Shown here piece after piece: positions 44,629 through 56,036 of a stretch of 64,000 nucleotides of DNA. The position numbers and the translations under genes were made by a program. Positions within the stretch are counted from its first letter, which is position 1. Each line of letters opens with the position of its first letter. Origin of the DNA: Puccinia triticina (lineage: Eukaryota > Basidiomycota > Pucciniomycetes > Pucciniales > Pucciniaceae). The DNA is taken from contig NC_070567.1 of NCBI RefSeq assembly GCF_026914185.1, forward strand, positions 3,064,001 through 3,128,000. Direction: 5' to 3'. The notes under the pieces are model-generated. The model searched no databases. It saw only the letters and a list, made by a program, of their open reading frames with translations, and had not been told where the DNA came from.

Positions 44629-45602
44629 TTTTAAGCCTCTGAAACAGTTTAGGCCCCGTTTGGACGCCCCAATTTCGGTTATAAATTGCGCGACTTATAA
44701 CCGGGGGTGCTTGGGGTATAACACCAAATTTATATGTGTTCGGGACAGCCAATGATATTGTAAAATTCATTACGCCGTATCACAGAAAATTTATATCCCC
44801 TGCCATTCCAGAAATATAGGTCCTGACCTGTATTTCTGGGTGATATTCAGCCCGCCGGCCTCTTTTTGACAAGTCCCACACTGTCTATCATCACCACAAG
44901 ACAACATGGGTCGACGAAGATCTTCTCAGCCTACTCATCAATCCAAGCCTCCCAGTGTCATTGCCACTCCTAACCGCCGTCGAAAGCCTCAAAAACAGCA
45001 GAACACTCCAGCTACTCCGGTATCGTCAGCGACTCCGGCAACTCAGTCTCAGCAACTTACTCAGGCCACTCGCACTGAACACCCTGGATCAACCCAAAAT
45101 CCAGGCTCTCAATCTCAAATTCACCAGTCACAACCTGAAGATAGTCCCGAGAAGGATAAGACCAAGAACCTCATATGGACTGCTGGTATGGAACGTAGTG
45201 CTATTGAAATGTATGTCAAAGCAGTCGAGTCAGGAAAGAGAGGCGAAGCCAGTTTCAAACCCAAGGTACATCAATCAGTTGCCATTGAGCTTGCGAAGGA
45301 GTTCCCCGGATTCAAATTCACCGTTGCAAAGGTCAAGTCCAAATTCAGTCAGTCCTTCAAGAAGGTTTGGGATGCCTTCTCTGCTTGCAAAGGGGCAAGT
45401 GGATTTGGTTGGAACGAGGCTAAGTGCATGGTCACAGCCTCCGAGGAGGTCTGGAACTCTTTCTTAGTGGTAGGTCTTCATTCAATGCCTGCACAGTAGG
45501 ACAACCTCGATGGATGTTAATGATTTTTTCTTAGTCACACCCCAACGCGAAGCGCTTCAAGAATACCCCCTTCCCCGAGTACAGCGACTATCAGGTTATT
45601 TT

Positions 45603-46619
45603 TGTGAGCCTGAGTCTCTATAGTGACAGCAGGACACAAGAAATGGGGGACAACAGTTTGATTTCTTGGGATAAAGAAAATACAACTGTAAGAGAAAAAG
45701 AGAAAGAGAGAGAAAGAAACCAAGCAGGATAAGATAGAAGAGAAGTACTAGGTTATTCTAGTGGGAATGCACGTCCACTGGCAATGCTACTCTTCAGAAG
45801 AGTGCTGCTAATCTGTGCTAGAAGTGCTACAGCTTCCTCTCAGGAGGGTATCTGGATTAGATAAGTTTAATCCAGCCACAGTTTTTTAGACTTCTCTCTG
45901 GACAGTCAAGGTTCTTAATGGGAAACCTGAGGGACAGCCCTGCAACCTAGATTTTGAGGCAAGGGCCAAATGATAATAAGGGACAGCCCTGAGATCAAGA
46001 TGAAGGCAAAGGCCTGTAGACGTGGAGGGACAGCCCTGTGATCAAGATAGAGGCAAAGGCCTGTAGAATTGGAGGGACAGCCCTGTGATCAAGGAGGAGG
46101 CAAAGCAAGAAGAAAAGGCAGATCAAGCAAGACACAGAGTTGTACCTCTGAGATAATCAAGGTTCAGTGAAAGAGGTTACTTACTGTCAATATCCTAGGC
46201 GCCTGTGACGGTAGGTATACTGGGAGTAGAGTAGGCTCTTTGGTGGTGATCCTGGAGTTATCTGGGTGGTGGTTCTGGTGTACTGAAGTCTGTGGATCCG
46301 CCTCAGGCAAGGGGGATCCTGACTACGAAAATTTTCACAGTTTGCTTATGTAATTTACATATGTACATGTGGTTTGGCGCGCCTAGTAGCGCTGACACGT
46401 CACAACTGCGCAAGGGCGCTACAACTCAGTAACTCAGGGAAGGAGTATAGTTACAATGAATTGGTAAGTTGTAACTAGGGTTAAAATTGCATGAGGAAAC
46501 AGAATATGAAGTCAAAACAGGGATATCTCTTAAGATGAAAAAGATATAAAGTAATTTATATGTAACAAAGGTAGAACAGGCAGCTTTTTAGGTCAGCTGT
46601 GATGACTCTAAGGCTGACA
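45603..46619 (-). repeat. 3' LTR of the gypsy element
   Basis: 1017 bp, TG...CA ends. Contains a sub-repeat of about 50 bp built on GGGACAGCCCTG, four times between 45928 and 46100. Confidence 0.95.
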
Positions 46620-46630
46620 TTCCCTACCAC
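46620..46630 (-). promoter_or_regulatory. Polypurine tract of the gypsy element
   Basis: On the coding (minus) strand GGTAGGGAA directly precedes the 3' LTR, the position and composition needed for plus-strand priming. Confidence 0.65.
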
Positions 46631-46656
46631 CAAAAGGGTTGGATTTCTGTAAGAAA

Positions 46657-48918
46657 TTAAACCACAGGGTTAGACCTCTTGTCACTTCTGAATTTCCTGA
46701 GAAGGATAGCAGAGTCTGGGATGTCTTTCTCAAGGAGCCATTCATCATGATCAGCACTCATACCTTTGTATCTAGCTAAGTACATGATAACATCTCTGTT
46801 TTCCACTCTCAATCTCTTGTCTCTGAGAATCTTTTGTATGACTTTACTCTGAGGGGTTTTATCCATAGGGGGAATGACAACTTTGACTTTTTGTCTCAAA
46901 GGGAACTTGTCTGGATTGGGGTCCTTGTATGGTTTCACCAAGCTGACAGGAAATGTGGGATGTTTCCTGCTAAACTCTTCAGTCAGTATCACTTCTACAG
47001 CATTCTTCCCATGTAAAGCTTTCACAAGGAATGGTCCAGTGAAGGAGTCTCTCATCTTCTTAGGGCCAGACAGGTTGTTGAAGTTTGCTGTGGATATTAG
47101 GACTTTATCACCGACTTTAAAAGATGGTTCTTTGTGACTCTTGTCCCATCTTTCTTTGTTGTAGGATGTAGCTTCTGTTATGCATTGCTCAGCATGTTTT
47201 CTAGCTTTCTCAAAGATCTTTCCATAAGCAAGAGCAGTAGGATGAATGTCTACAGAGTCTTGCTTCAAGAAATTTCTGGGAAGGTTTGGGATCCAGCCTT
47301 TTTCCAGGATGGCAGGAGGTTTTCCAGTGGTTGAATGTATGCTGGTGCAGTAAGCTAACTCAAGGATTGGTAGAAGTGAAACCCAATCATGAGTGTAACC
47401 ATCATTGTCTTTGAATTCTAGACCATATGCACAAAACCTCCTGATCATATCTTCAAGTGTTTGAATCATCCTCTCAGCTAATCCATCAGTCTGAGGGTGG
47501 TAAGCAGTGGAGAAGGAGAGTTTTGTTCCCAGCATACTATGTAAACCAGTCCAGAATTCAGATGTGAACTTAGGGTCTCTATCAGAGATGATGATTCTGG
47601 GGATGCCAGTCCTAGGCATTACTCTGTTCCAAAACAGTATGGCAGTGTCCATAGCAGAGTCATCCTTGAAGCAGGGTACAAATATAGGGGTCTTAGAGTA
47701 TCTGTCCACTATTACCAGACAAGCATTGAAACTAGCTGCTCCTCCAGGGGACAAAGAAGTTACCCAATCCATGTTAATAACATCCCATGGTTTTGAAGGT
47801 TCTTCAATTTTCATGAGCAGTCCAAATCTTTTGCCTGTGGCCTTATTTGATTTCTGGCATCTATCACAGGAAGAGCAGTATTTACCAGTGTCTTGTTTCC
47901 AGTTAGCCCACCAAGCAGTATCAGCTACTTTTTCTAAAGTCCTGTCTTCAGAAAAATGACCTGAGTAGACACTGTCATGGCATTCATGCAAGATGGTGTT
48001 GATACTTTCTTTGTCAGCTAGGACTAGGACAGAGTTGTGTTTCTCTCTGAAGTAGATGAGGCCATCAAATATAGAGAACCTTCCTTCATCATATAGCTTT
48101 CTCCAAGGATCTTGTAAGGAATTTTTCAGCTGGGCATCTTTAGCATCTTTCAACAAAAGTTCAGATAATATGGTAGTGTTCTTGTCTTGCTTGTAGCCTT
48201 CTCTCACTGAGTCAAAGAACTCATTCTTGAAAGTGGAAACATGTATGCCCATGATGGGGAATCTATCATCATCCTTGTCTTCTGGGTCATAAGCAGGGTT
48301 ACTAGGATCATTTGGCAAAGCCCATCTGCTCAGTCCATCAGCATTCTTGTGAATATTCCCATCTCTGTGGATTATGGTCATATTGCCTCTGTATTCCTGA
48401 ATAGCAATCTGCCACCTGAGCATATGTCTATTGGGAGTCTTCATGTTCAGCAGTGATCTCAAAGCTGTGCAGTCTGTTACAACATGAAAGACACTGCCAT
48501 CTAAGTAGTAATGGAGTTTTTCCAGGGCCCAGACTAGACATAAGCATTCAAGTTGACTAGCACCATATCTTGTTTCACTGTCCTTCAGTTGTCTGGATAT
48601 GAAAACAATGGGTCCTTCTTTTCTCACTCCATCAATGACTTGGACTTGATGTAAAGCAGCACCTAGACCAGTCATGCTAGCATCTACATATAGTGTGAAG
48701 GGATGGGCCCAGTCAGGAAACAGTAGCAATGGAGCTGTGGTCAGTTTCTCTTTTAACAAGTTGTAGGCTACTATTCTATGATGAGTCATCTCATATATGA
48801 CATCAATCCTTGTCAGTTCAGTCAGAGGTTTTGCTATCTCTGCAAACTTCTCAATGTGTTGTCTGTAGTAGCCAGCAAAACCAAGAAATGATTGCATTTC
48901 TTTCCTACTACTAGGCAC
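46657..48918 (-). CDS. Gypsy pol, 3' part: RNase H, integrase, chromodomain-like tail
   Basis: 753 codons in a different frame from the upstream pol. Starts within the RT/RNase H connection ([20 protein letters not shown]). RNase H shows [13 protein letters not shown]. The integrase has the HHCC zinc finger ([12 protein letters not shown], then [11 protein letters not shown]) and a D-D-E core ([33 protein letters not shown]). The C-terminus [20 protein letters not shown] looks like a chromodomain, which in chromoviruses steers integration to heterochromatin. All catalytic residues are present. The shown start is not the real N-terminus; it was once continuous with the frame ending at 48939. 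Confidence 0.92.
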   Translation of the reverse strand: MPSSRKEMQSFLGFAGYYRQHIEKFAEIAKPLTELTRIDVIYEMTHHRIVAYNLLKEKLTTAPLLLFPDWAHPFTLYVDASMTGLGAALHQVQVIDGVRKEGPIVFISRQLKDSETRYGASQLECLCLVWALEKLHYYLDGSVFHVVTDCTALRSLLNMKTPNRHMLRWQIAIQEYRGNMTIIHRDGNIHKNADGLSRWALPNDPSNPAYDPEDKDDDRFPIMGIHVSTFKNEFFDSVREGYKQDKNTTILSELLLKDAKDAQLKNSLQDPWRKLYDEGRFSIFDGLIYFREKHNSVLVLADKESINTILHECHDSVYSGHFSEDRTLEKVADTAWWANWKQDTGKYCSSCDRCQKSNKATGKRFGLLMKIEEPSKPWDVINMDWVTSLSPGGAASFNACLVIVDRYSKTPIFVPCFKDDSAMDTAILFWNRVMPRTGIPRIIISDRDPKFTSEFWTGLHSMLGTKLSFSTAYHPQTDGLAERMIQTLEDMIRRFCAYGLEFKDNDGYTHDWVSLLPILELAYCTSIHSTTGKPPAILEKGWIPNLPRNFLKQDSVDIHPTALAYGKIFEKARKHAEQCITEATSYNKERWDKSHKEPSFKVGDKVLISTANFNNLSGPKKMRDSFTGPFLVKALHGKNAVEVILTEEFSRKHPTFPVSLVKPYKDPNPDKFPLRQKVKVVIPPMDKTPQSKVIQKILRDKRLRVENRDVIMYLARYKGMSADHDEWLLEKDIPDSAILLRKFRSDKRSNPVV

Positions 48919-48938
48919 AGGCTTTTGGAGAACAGCAG

Positions 48939-51900
48939 CTACTTTATTCGGTCTATTCCTATGGCAATACCAGACACAAGATGACCTAGAGCTTTGATCT
49001 GATTGAATCCAAAGTTACACTTCTTCAAGGAGATTTTCATGTTCATGTTAATAACAACTTTCAGGATCCTGTCTATCCTATTGAGGTGTTCCTCCCAAGT
49101 GTTGGACATAATGATGATATCATCAATGTAGATAATGGCCCACTTCTCATCAATTTCCTTTCTGAATTCAATGTCCATCATTCTCTGGAAATGAGAGGGG
49201 GCATTCTTGATCCCAAAGGGCATTCTCAGGTACTCATAGATTCCTTTGTGCATAATAATCCTGAGTAGATGTCTGGAATCTTCTGCAATGACATTCTGGT
49301 GAAAACCTTTGAGTACATCCATGCTAGTCAGGTACTTAGCTTTAGCCAGATTGTTCAGAGTCTCACTGATCTTAGGAATGGGATACCTGTCTGAAGCAGT
49401 GTAGGAATTCAAAGCTCTGAAGTCTCCTACCATTCTGGACTTTCCATTGTGCCAGGCAATGATCACAGGAGTAGTGATCTCAACTACTTCATTATGACCA
49501 ACTTTCCTTAGAACATTCAGTTTTACTAGCTCTTCAATGTGTTGCTCAAGAGCTTCTCTGCTTTTGGGGCTGGCAGGATAAGGAGGTCTTCTGAGGAGAG
49601 GAGGGTAAGGTCTCTCAGTTGTCAACTTGATATGAACTTCATGACCCTTAATGGCACCAAGGGGCTGATTGGTGTTGGAGAAGGCAAGGTTGTTATTGTA
49701 GAGGACTTCAAACAGTTTCTCCTTTTGCTCAATAGTCAACTTATCACTGAATTTGGCTTCACAGAGTTCTTCTATAATAAATTTCTGCAGTTGAGGATGG
49801 GACTTCTTTACAGCAGAAATTTCATTAGAAGGGCTCATTTTCTCCAGATGATGAGACTTAAAGCTGAATTTCTTCCTCTTGTTCTCATTTCCAATGGTAA
49901 AGAATCTCTCTTTGCTGTTTGTGATGTCAAAGCCATAAAGAGACATGTAATCATTTCCAAGGATAAGATAGTTAATTCTTGCATTTTTCATGACTACAAA
50001 TTCTGTTAGAATTCTAATAGAACCTTTAGTGTGAGGAAAAATCAAAGCCATTTCTATTATGCCCATTGGCTGTAATTGGTCACTACAGCTGTGGAATTTA
50101 GCATGGTTAATTGGCATGAGCTTGTTTTCCCATTCTGGTAATATAGAATCTAGCAATTTGTTGCTGATGATTGAGCAAGAAGCTCCACTATCAAGAAGAC
50201 ATGATTGTTCTCTGGATTCAATGAGGACAGTAGTAAGATTTGCTTTTCCAGTAAGATGAGCTTTTCCTCTATCAGGCTTGCATTTCATTAGTCTAGCATC
50301 TTCTATGTGGGAAGACTGGCAGGATTTGTCCCAGGTCTGAGGTTGATGAGTTTCAGCTTGAATTTCAGCAATGGAGAAGTCTTGGTTTATCTCACACTCT
50401 ACAGCATGTGTTCCAAAGTCAAAATCAACTAAGGGATCATAATTGGCACCATTTCCATTGTCCATGGCAAGAATCATGTGATTGGTTCTATGGTTCTCTT
50501 CTTCTTCATCTAGTTCTGATTCAGACTTGTGTGGTTCACCTTGGTCTTCTCCATTGTCACTCTTGGGATCATCATCATCATCCATTCCTACATTATTGAT
50601 TCTGTTCTTCTTCTTAGGGCATTCCCTGGAGAAGTGACCAGTTTGTTTACAGAAATGGCATATAAGTTTTTCTTTCTCAGGGGCAGAGACAGGATTCTTT
50701 TTGGCAGAGGAGTCAGTTGGCTTATCAGTTTTCTCAGGGGCAGGATTGCTTCTCCATTGGGATCTGTTTGGAGTGTTATAATTATTTGTCACAGGCTTGT
50801 TCTTTTTCATGACTCTGTCTATGACCTCTTCAGCAATTATAACCATATCCTCAAAACTCATTTCAGTGGCATCTCTTTTGTATCTGCTTTTAATAGCATG
50901 CTCAAGGTTTGGAGGGCACTGCTTTAAGATCTTCTCACAAATAAGGTACTGACTGAGTTCAGGTTGATAAGCTTTCAGTCTTTCTCTCTGATTACCAAAC
51001 CATTTATGGATTTTCCTCCCATCATAGGCAAAGTGATCATTCTCAAACTCTTGTTGCATTTTCCATTTCCAGTTCTCAGTGCCAAACTTATTTCTGATGG
51101 CATTCTTCCACCAAGCCCAAGATTTGTTTCCATACTCATCTCTGATGCCTAGGTACCAATTCCTTGCAGTGTCAGTTAACAAGATTGTTAATCTACTGAT
51201 TATCATGTTATCCAGCATCAAGTAGTCTCTAACCAGGATATCAGTATTTTTAATCCAAAGTTCATGATTGTAAGGCAATTCTCCAGAGAATTTCTCCCAG
51301 TCTCCATTTTTGGGGATACCTTTCCACAGTTCTTTCCTCATTTCAAAGTCTATAGCTCCATGATCAATGTAGGGGAATTCCTCTTGGGTCTTAGTATCAG
51401 TAGTATTGCTAGCAGGCTTAGGAAAGTGATCTCTTGGTGGTCTCTGTGGTTCAGGAGTAGGAACAGGAGGAGTTGGTCTGTGTTCCTGTTGTTGCTCATG
51501 GTGGACATTCTGGAAGGGATTATTGTACAAGAGATGAGGGGGTTGGTCTCTGTCATCTGGTATTAACACGGAATCCAGCTTTGAGCTCACGGTGTTTACT
51601 ACAGAAGATATGTCACTGAATCTTCTCTTAGATTGTTCAAACCTGTTGTGTTCATTGGCATGAAGGTCATTGATCTGATTATCAATGGAAGTAAGATTGT
51701 TGCTCACTTTCTCTTCAAAATCTTTCAGATTTTGGCCAATTGTATCCATGTTAGAATGACATTGTGATTCATTTACCAGAATCAAATCTTGAACTGTCTC
51801 AAACTTATCATCTATGTGTTTCTTCAGTTGTTCTAACACATTGTTATTCACTGTGGATTTCTCTCTGGCACTTTCTCCTATGTTGTTCAGGATTTGATCA

Positions 51901-53435
51901 AGCAAAAAGGGAATGAATTCATTTTTAAATAGATCAAGAATGGAATGATTCAGGACATCTTTAAAATTGCTGACACAAGATTCAAGAAGAGTACCAGGAA
52001 TGGTTTCAACAGTACCAGATAATTCAGAGAGAAATTTGGAGAACAATACTTGTAATTTTTCTTCTAGAAACAAGGGGCCATTTCTAGACATTTCAGAGTT
52101 AAGATTATTGAGAAAAAATTCTCTATTTGAAGGATCAGAGAGATTATCAATATCTAAACTGAGGCCTAGTGGTGAATCACTACTTAAGGAACTTTTAGGT
52201 AAAGATTCATCTAATAAGGGCCTCTCCCTCTGGCTCTCCCTCGTCCATAGCCTCTCCTCACTCCTCGTGTGGCTCTCGTCAAGTATTCTCCTATTTCTAG
52301 AACTCTCTGAGTGTCGTCCTGAGGGCGTCTCCAGTTCCTCCCTGATCCTCTCCAGTTGTTTTGAGGAGGAGGGGGGTTGTGGCCTGCGAATTCTTGCGGC
52401 ATTTGCGGATAATGGGGTGGATTGTAGCCGCCAGTTTGAAGATGCGGGCTGGGGCGGAATAATTGAACCACCTCTCGCGGTATAGAAGCTGGTGGCTGCC
52501 TCGCTTGGAGCGTCTGCGTCGGTTGCGGCGGCGGCAAGGGAGTTCCTTGGTAGTTCTGATTCTCTGGGCGCATTTGAGGCTGCGTCTGTGGACGGGATTC
52601 TGGAAGATTGGGAAGGATAGGAGCCTGGAACTCCTGCGCCAAGGCTCGGTGCTGAAAACCCATAGGCTCTGGAGTCGGCGTGACTAGTAAAGGCTGCTGG
52701 CTGGCGTGCGGTATCATTGCTAGCTGCGAAGGAGCTCGGATTTGTAGCGCGGTCGAGTTCGGCGGCCCGTTGCCGTTGTTCTGGCGCGTCAGAGATATTT
52801 CTAGATTGTTGAGTTCCTCTCTGGGGATCCAATCCTGACACAGGCGTATCCCGTCGTTCCTCCCAACCAGATCTATGATCATTTCTTGGGTCATTGAGGC
52901 TTGGGAGAGGAGACGCCTCATAGTTAATATGTTCTGCGCTTCCCTGGCGCGGACAAAAAGGTCGAATTGTTCGTTGAACATACTGATGAGGCTGGATAAC
53001 TCCTCCTCTTCCGGGATAAGGTCCATGGGTCCTGAGGACGCTTCCCGTCGAGGGCTCTGAGTGTACGGAAGGAGGGCTAGATTGGACGGCGCCGTGGGTC
53101 TCATGCCCTCTGGGTTGATAGGCTGGGAGGGCGGCTGACTCGTCTGAGGAGGGTTCACCGTCAAATCTATTTGTTCCCTGTCGACAGGCCGTGGAACCGG
53201 CGTGGATCTGCTCGACGCTAGAGCTATGGACGTTTCTCTCGGCTGGTATAGAGCCGGAGGGATCCCGGTATCTGGGGGGAGCGGCTCCTCTTCCGGGAGC
53301 TTGAGGAAATCCTCCTGTAGAGGCGGCAAGGCTGCTTCTAGCCCTTCGAAGCCGTTCTTCGGCGGCTGGGCTAAGGCGGTACCGGTGGCGGAGCTCTTCG
53401 GAGAGGTCTCGGCCATTTCTAAGGTGAGGAGGCAT
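48939..53435 (-). CDS. Gypsy gag-pol, 5' part: gag, CCHC knuckle, protease, RT
   Basis: A 1498-codon frame. Gag proper shows a coiled-coil stretch (about 51950-51600) and a capsid-like region ([20 protein letters not shown]), then the CCHC knuckle [14 protein letters not shown], an acidic linker, the retropepsin motif [12 protein letters not shown], and RT with [29 protein letters not shown] and catalytic YIDDIIIMS. It stops at 48939 in the RT-RNase H connection, one frame off from the rest of pol. The first 400 codons overlap another long frame (52211-53416) and are Ser/Pro/Arg-rich; they may not be translated, in which case gag begins near 52200. Confidence 0.9.
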   Translation of the reverse strand: MPPHLRNGRDLSEELRHRYRLSPAAEERLRRARSSLAASTGGFPQAPGRGAAPPRYRDPSGSIPAERNVHSSSVEQIHAGSTACRQGTNRFDGEPSSDESAALPAYQPRGHETHGAVQSSPPSVHSEPSTGSVLRTHGPYPGRGGVIQPHQYVQRTIRPFCPRQGSAEHINYEASPLPSLNDPRNDHRSGWEERRDTPVSGLDPQRGTQQSRNISDAPEQRQRAAELDRATNPSSFAASNDTARQPAAFTSHADSRAYGFSAPSLGAGVPGSYPSQSSRIPSTDAASNAPRESELPRNSLAAAATDADAPSEAATSFYTARGGSIIPPQPASSNWRLQSTPLSANAARIRRPQPPSSSKQLERIREELETPSGRHSESSRNRRILDESHTRSEERLWTRESQRERPLLDESLPKSSLSSDSPLGLSLDIDNLSDPSNREFFLNNLNSEMSRNGPLFLEEKLQVLFSKFLSELSGTVETIPGTLLESCVSNFKDVLNHSILDLFKNEFIPFLLDQILNNIGESAREKSTVNNNVLEQLKKHIDDKFETVQDLILVNESQCHSNMDTIGQNLKDFEEKVSNNLTSIDNQINDLHANEHNRFEQSKRRFSDISSVVNTVSSKLDSVLIPDDRDQPPHLLYNNPFQNVHHEQQQEHRPTPPVPTPEPQRPPRDHFPKPASNTTDTKTQEEFPYIDHGAIDFEMRKELWKGIPKNGDWEKFSGELPYNHELWIKNTDILVRDYLMLDNMIISRLTILLTDTARNWYLGIRDEYGNKSWAWWKNAIRNKFGTENWKWKMQQEFENDHFAYDGRKIHKWFGNQRERLKAYQPELSQYLICEKILKQCPPNLEHAIKSRYKRDATEMSFEDMVIIAEEVIDRVMKKNKPVTNNYNTPNRSQWRSNPAPEKTDKPTDSSAKKNPVSAPEKEKLICHFCKQTGHFSRECPKKKNRINNVGMDDDDDPKSDNGEDQGEPHKSESELDEEEENHRTNHMILAMDNGNGANYDPLVDFDFGTHAVECEINQDFSIAEIQAETHQPQTWDKSCQSSHIEDARLMKCKPDRGKAHLTGKANLTTVLIESREQSCLLDSGASCSIISNKLLDSILPEWENKLMPINHAKFHSCSDQLQPMGIIEMALIFPHTKGSIRILTEFVVMKNARINYLILGNDYMSLYGFDITNSKERFFTIGNENKRKKFSFKSHHLEKMSPSNEISAVKKSHPQLQKFIIEELCEAKFSDKLTIEQKEKLFEVLYNNNLAFSNTNQPLGAIKGHEVHIKLTTERPYPPLLRRPPYPASPKSREALEQHIEELVKLNVLRKVGHNEVVEITTPVIIAWHNGKSRMVGDFRALNSYTASDRYPIPKISETLNNLAKAKYLTSMDVLKGFHQNVIAEDSRHLLRIIMHKGIYEYLRMPFGIKNAPSHFQRMMDIEFRKEIDEKWAIIYIDDIIIMSNTWEEHLNRIDRILKVVINMNMKISLKKCNFGFNQIKALGHLVSGIAIGIDRIK
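52211..53416 (-). CDS. Overlapping gag ORF1 in a second frame, 401 aa
   Basis: Starts [12 protein letters not shown] at 53416 and ends [10 protein letters not shown] just before 52211. It has a helical, protein-like middle ([40 protein letters not shown]) and a C-terminal Arg/Gly-rich box typical of RNA binding. Residue usage is more natural than that of the competing frame, which favours this one as the translated gag N-terminal protein. The gag-pol frame would then be reached by frameshifting or re-initiation near its end. Both frames being open for 1.2 kb is unusual. Confidence 0.6.
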   Translation of the reverse strand: MAETSPKSSATGTALAQPPKNGFEGLEAALPPLQEDFLKLPEEEPLPPDTGIPPALYQPRETSIALASSRSTPVPRPVDREQIDLTVNPPQTSQPPSQPINPEGMRPTAPSNLALLPYTQSPRREASSGPMDLIPEEEELSSLISMFNEQFDLFVRAREAQNILTMRRLLSQASMTQEMIIDLVGRNDGIRLCQDWIPREELNNLEISLTRQNNGNGPPNSTALQIRAPSQLAMIPHASQQPLLVTPTPEPMGFQHRALAQEFQAPILPNLPESRPQTQPQMRPENQNYQGTPLPPPQPTQTLQARQPPASIPREVVQLFRPSPHLQTGGYNPPHYPQMPQEFAGHNPPPPQNNWRGSGRNWRRPQDDTQRVLEIGEYLTRATRGVRRGYGRGRARGRGPY

Positions 53436-53489
53436 CGTGATAAGGAGTAAGAGAGGTTAATTTAAGCGGAAAGAGAAAGTTTTTAAGAA

Positions 53490-53807
53490 TTAATTCAAGG
53501 TTAAAATACCTTGGGACTTAGGTTTAGAAGATAACCTTTTACTTTTACGCGTCGTAGTAGAGGTTTTTTTCTTAGTTTCCTTTGCGCTGGGTTTCGCGGC
53601 GGATTTTGAGGTCCAATCAGAGATATTAACAGCGGCGGTGACCTTGCGGCGACGGACTTTTGGGTATTTAGTAGTAGCAATAGGGGTCCAAGAGGAACTA
53701 TTGATCCAGTTTCCTTCTTTCGGATCAGTTACGCGGTTGTCGTCGCAATTTTCGTCTTCTGCGCTAGTCTGCGCCGTTACGAATTTTTTTACGGTCAATT
53801 GCGGCAA
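53490..53807 (-). CDS. Lys-rich leader reading frame of the gypsy element
   Basis: A 105-codon frame between 5' LTR and gag, without an ATG at its start, rich in Lys/Ser/Thr (TTRKSKRLSSKPKSQG). It ends beside a GTATTTT that could be a splice donor. It may be a leader exon joined to gag, or only fortuitously open. Confidence 0.3.
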   Translation of the reverse strand: MPQLTVKKFVTAQTSAEDENCDDNRVTDPKEGNWINSSSWTPIATTKYPKVRRRKVTAAVNISDWTSKSAAKPSAKETKKKTSTTTRKSKRLSSKPKSQGILTLN

Positions 53808-54180
53808 TTATAGTTAAGAAGCAGGAGAATCTTTTGAGCGTACTCCGTTTTTCTCTATCTCTTCTTGATCCGAAGATATAGAGGGTTCTGGGGAGGATAA
53901 GTCCGACGAAGGGATAAATAGCGGCGCGGAGGAGTCGCAGTTCTGCACTTTCACGAGTACACAGGACGTAAAAAAAAATTTTCAAGGGTTCAGTTAGGAA
54001 ATTTATCAATGTGAAAGCAATTTTGGATGATTTTAGAAGAATTTTAGCGTTAGAAAGATATGTAGAAAAAATTTTTTAAGGTGATTTTTCGAATTTTTAG
54101 AGTTTTTTGTTTGATTTAGTCAAGAGGATCAGTCTTTTGGCTTTATAGCAGTCTAGAATTATGAAAAGGTGAGTATATTT

Positions 54181-54197
54181 CCCGATGAGGCCCCCAA
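54181..54197 (-). promoter_or_regulatory. Primer-binding site of the gypsy element
   Basis: Two bases inside the 5' LTR, the coding strand reads TGGGGGCCTCATCGGG: TGG to pair with a tRNA CCA end, followed by a segment whose complement looks like the 3' acceptor/T-arm of a tRNA. The tRNA was not identified. Confidence 0.65.
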
Positions 54198-54198
54198 T

Positions 54199-55215
54199 TG
54201 TGAGCCTGAGTCTCTATAGTGACAGCAGGACACAAGAAATGGGGGACAACAGTTTGATTTCTTGGGATAAAGAAAATACAACTGTAAGAGAAAAAGAGAA
54301 AGAGAGAGAAAGAAACCAAGCAGGATAAGATAGAAGAGAAGTACTAGGTTATTCTAGTGGGAATGCACGTCCACTGGCAATGCTACTCTTCAGAAGAGTG
54401 CTGCTAATCTGTGCTAGAAGTGCTACAGCTTCCTCTCAGGAGGGTATCTGGATTAGATAAGTTTAATCCAGCCACAGTTTTTTAGACTTCTCTCTGGACA
54501 GTCAAGGTTCTTAATGGGAAACCTGAGGGACAGCCCTGCAACCTAGATTTTGAGGCAAGGGCCAAATGATAATAAGGGACAGCCCTGAGATCAAGATGAA
54601 GGCAAAGGCCTGTAGACGTGGAGGGACAGCCCTGTGATCAAGATAGAGGCAAAGGCCTGTAGAATTGGAGGGACAGCCCTGTGATCAAGGAGGAGGCAAA
54701 GCAAGAAGAAAAGGCAGATCAAGCAAGACACAGAGTTGTACCTCTGAGATAATCAAGGTTCAGTGAAAGAGGTTACTTACTGTCAATATCCTAGGCGCCT
54801 GTGACGGTAGGTATACTGGGAGTAGAGTAGGCTCTTTGGTGGTGATCCTGGAGTTATCTGGGTGGTGGTTCTGGTGTACTGAAGTCTGTGGATCCGCCTC
54901 AGGCAAGGGGGATCCTGACTACGAAAATTTTCACAGTTTGCTTATGTAATTTACATATGTACATGTGGTTTGGCGCGCCTAGTAGCGCTGACACGTCACA
55001 ACTGCGCAAGGGCGCTACAACTCAGTAACTCAGGGAAGGAGTATAGTTACAATGAATTGGTAAGTTGTAACTAGGGTTAAAATTGCATGAGGAAACAGAA
55101 TATGAAGTCAAAACAGGGATATCTCTTAAGATGAAAAAGATATAAAGTAATTTATATGTAACAAAGGTAGAACAGGCAGCTTTTTAGGTCAGCTGTGATG
55201 ACTCTTAGGCTGACA
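54199..55215 (-). repeat. 5' LTR of the gypsy element
   Basis: 1017 bp, essentially identical to 45603-46619, with the same four-fold GGGACAGCCCTG sub-repeat (54524-54696). Confidence 0.95.
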
Positions 55216-56036
55216 ATTTTTGAGGGAAACACGGCCAGTGGTGTTTTGCGTCGGATGTCAGGGACCAAGCTCATTGATGCACCTGAAGAGGACGCTCCGA
55301 CTGGTGACAATCAAGACCCAGCTGAGGACGGCGACGTTAGAAATAGACCTACTCAGACTAGTACTCAGCGTCCCGGTGTTCGACCTCCCCGCCGTCATCG
55401 GGTAACCTCTGGAGATCGGTTTGAGAACTCGATCAATCGTCTGGCGGAGGCATTTTTGGCTTCCAACCCTCAGCCCGAAGATGCAGAATCCTCAATAGCG
55501 ATGAGAGCGATGGAAAAATTCCAAGATCATTTTGCTGACCATCTGAGCCTCGAGGAGCTTGTAGCAGGTTTTGATGTCTTGAAGAACGAATCCAATGCCT
55601 CCACTTTTCTAGTAATCCGTTCAAATGACCATGCGCAGGCCTGGTTAGAAAAACAAATAGATAGTCAGATGTCCTCGGCCAACTAGTACCATCGGTCTTT
55701 GTTCTCATCAATCACTGTCACCGGTTTCTTCTCTCAGTCTAAACAAAGAAGTATAATTACAAATGCTTGTCTTTATTTTCATTGATCTATCCAATTACCA
55801 TTCTCTCTGATCACAATCCTCTTCTTTGAATCACAAATAAAACTAGTGATGAAACAAACAATCTCCTTTTTTCTGCTTGGAATCACAAATAAAACAATCC
55901 CCTTTTGTCTGCTTGGACTACATAAATAAAAATAGACAAACAGGCTCCCTATCTTTGTGTTTTTCAATTGAGACTGATGTGTATTCGTTGTTCAATACTA
56001 ATTTGTCTGTTTGATTGATACCAATCTGTCTGGTGC

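Larger units (their letters stand above)
45603..55215 (-). mobile_element. Ty3/gypsy LTR retrotransposon, young and nearly complete
   Basis: LTRs of 1017 bp (45603-46619 and 54199-55215) differ at one base that I could find (CTCTAAGG versus CTCTTAGG). The 5-bp target duplication ATTTT is at 45598-45602 and 55216-55220. Coding direction is minus, so 54199-55215 is the 5' LTR. Order gag, protease, RT, RNase H, integrase, chromodomain-like end is that of Ty3/gypsy chromoviruses. A frame break in pol at about 48940 probably makes this copy non-autonomous. It sits inside the Harbinger Myb gene. Confidence 0.96.
44906..55686 (+). pseudogene. Harbinger Myb/SANT-like accessory protein, split by retrotransposon insertion
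   Basis: Exon 1 is 44906-45469; a GT-AG intron (45470-45534) leads to exon 2 from 45535, which is cut at 45602 by the gypsy element and resumes after its target duplication at 55221, running in frame to the stop at 55684-55686. About 360 aa before interruption. The N-terminus is Ser/Thr/Gln/Pro-rich. The domain from KNLIWTAGMERSAIEMYVK through FTVAKVKSKFSQSFKKVWDA to GFGWNEAKCMV fits the Myb/SANT-like fold found in Harbinger accessory proteins, which bind the transposon ends and help nuclear import of the nuclease. The C-terminal part (NRLAEAFLASNPQ, ending SSAN) is probably helical. Confidence 0.85.

Noticed and set aside
49539..50009. Plus-strand 156-codon frame inside the gypsy element, and similar ones through 46.8-52.7 kb
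   Set aside because: All are antisense to conserved gag-pol domains.
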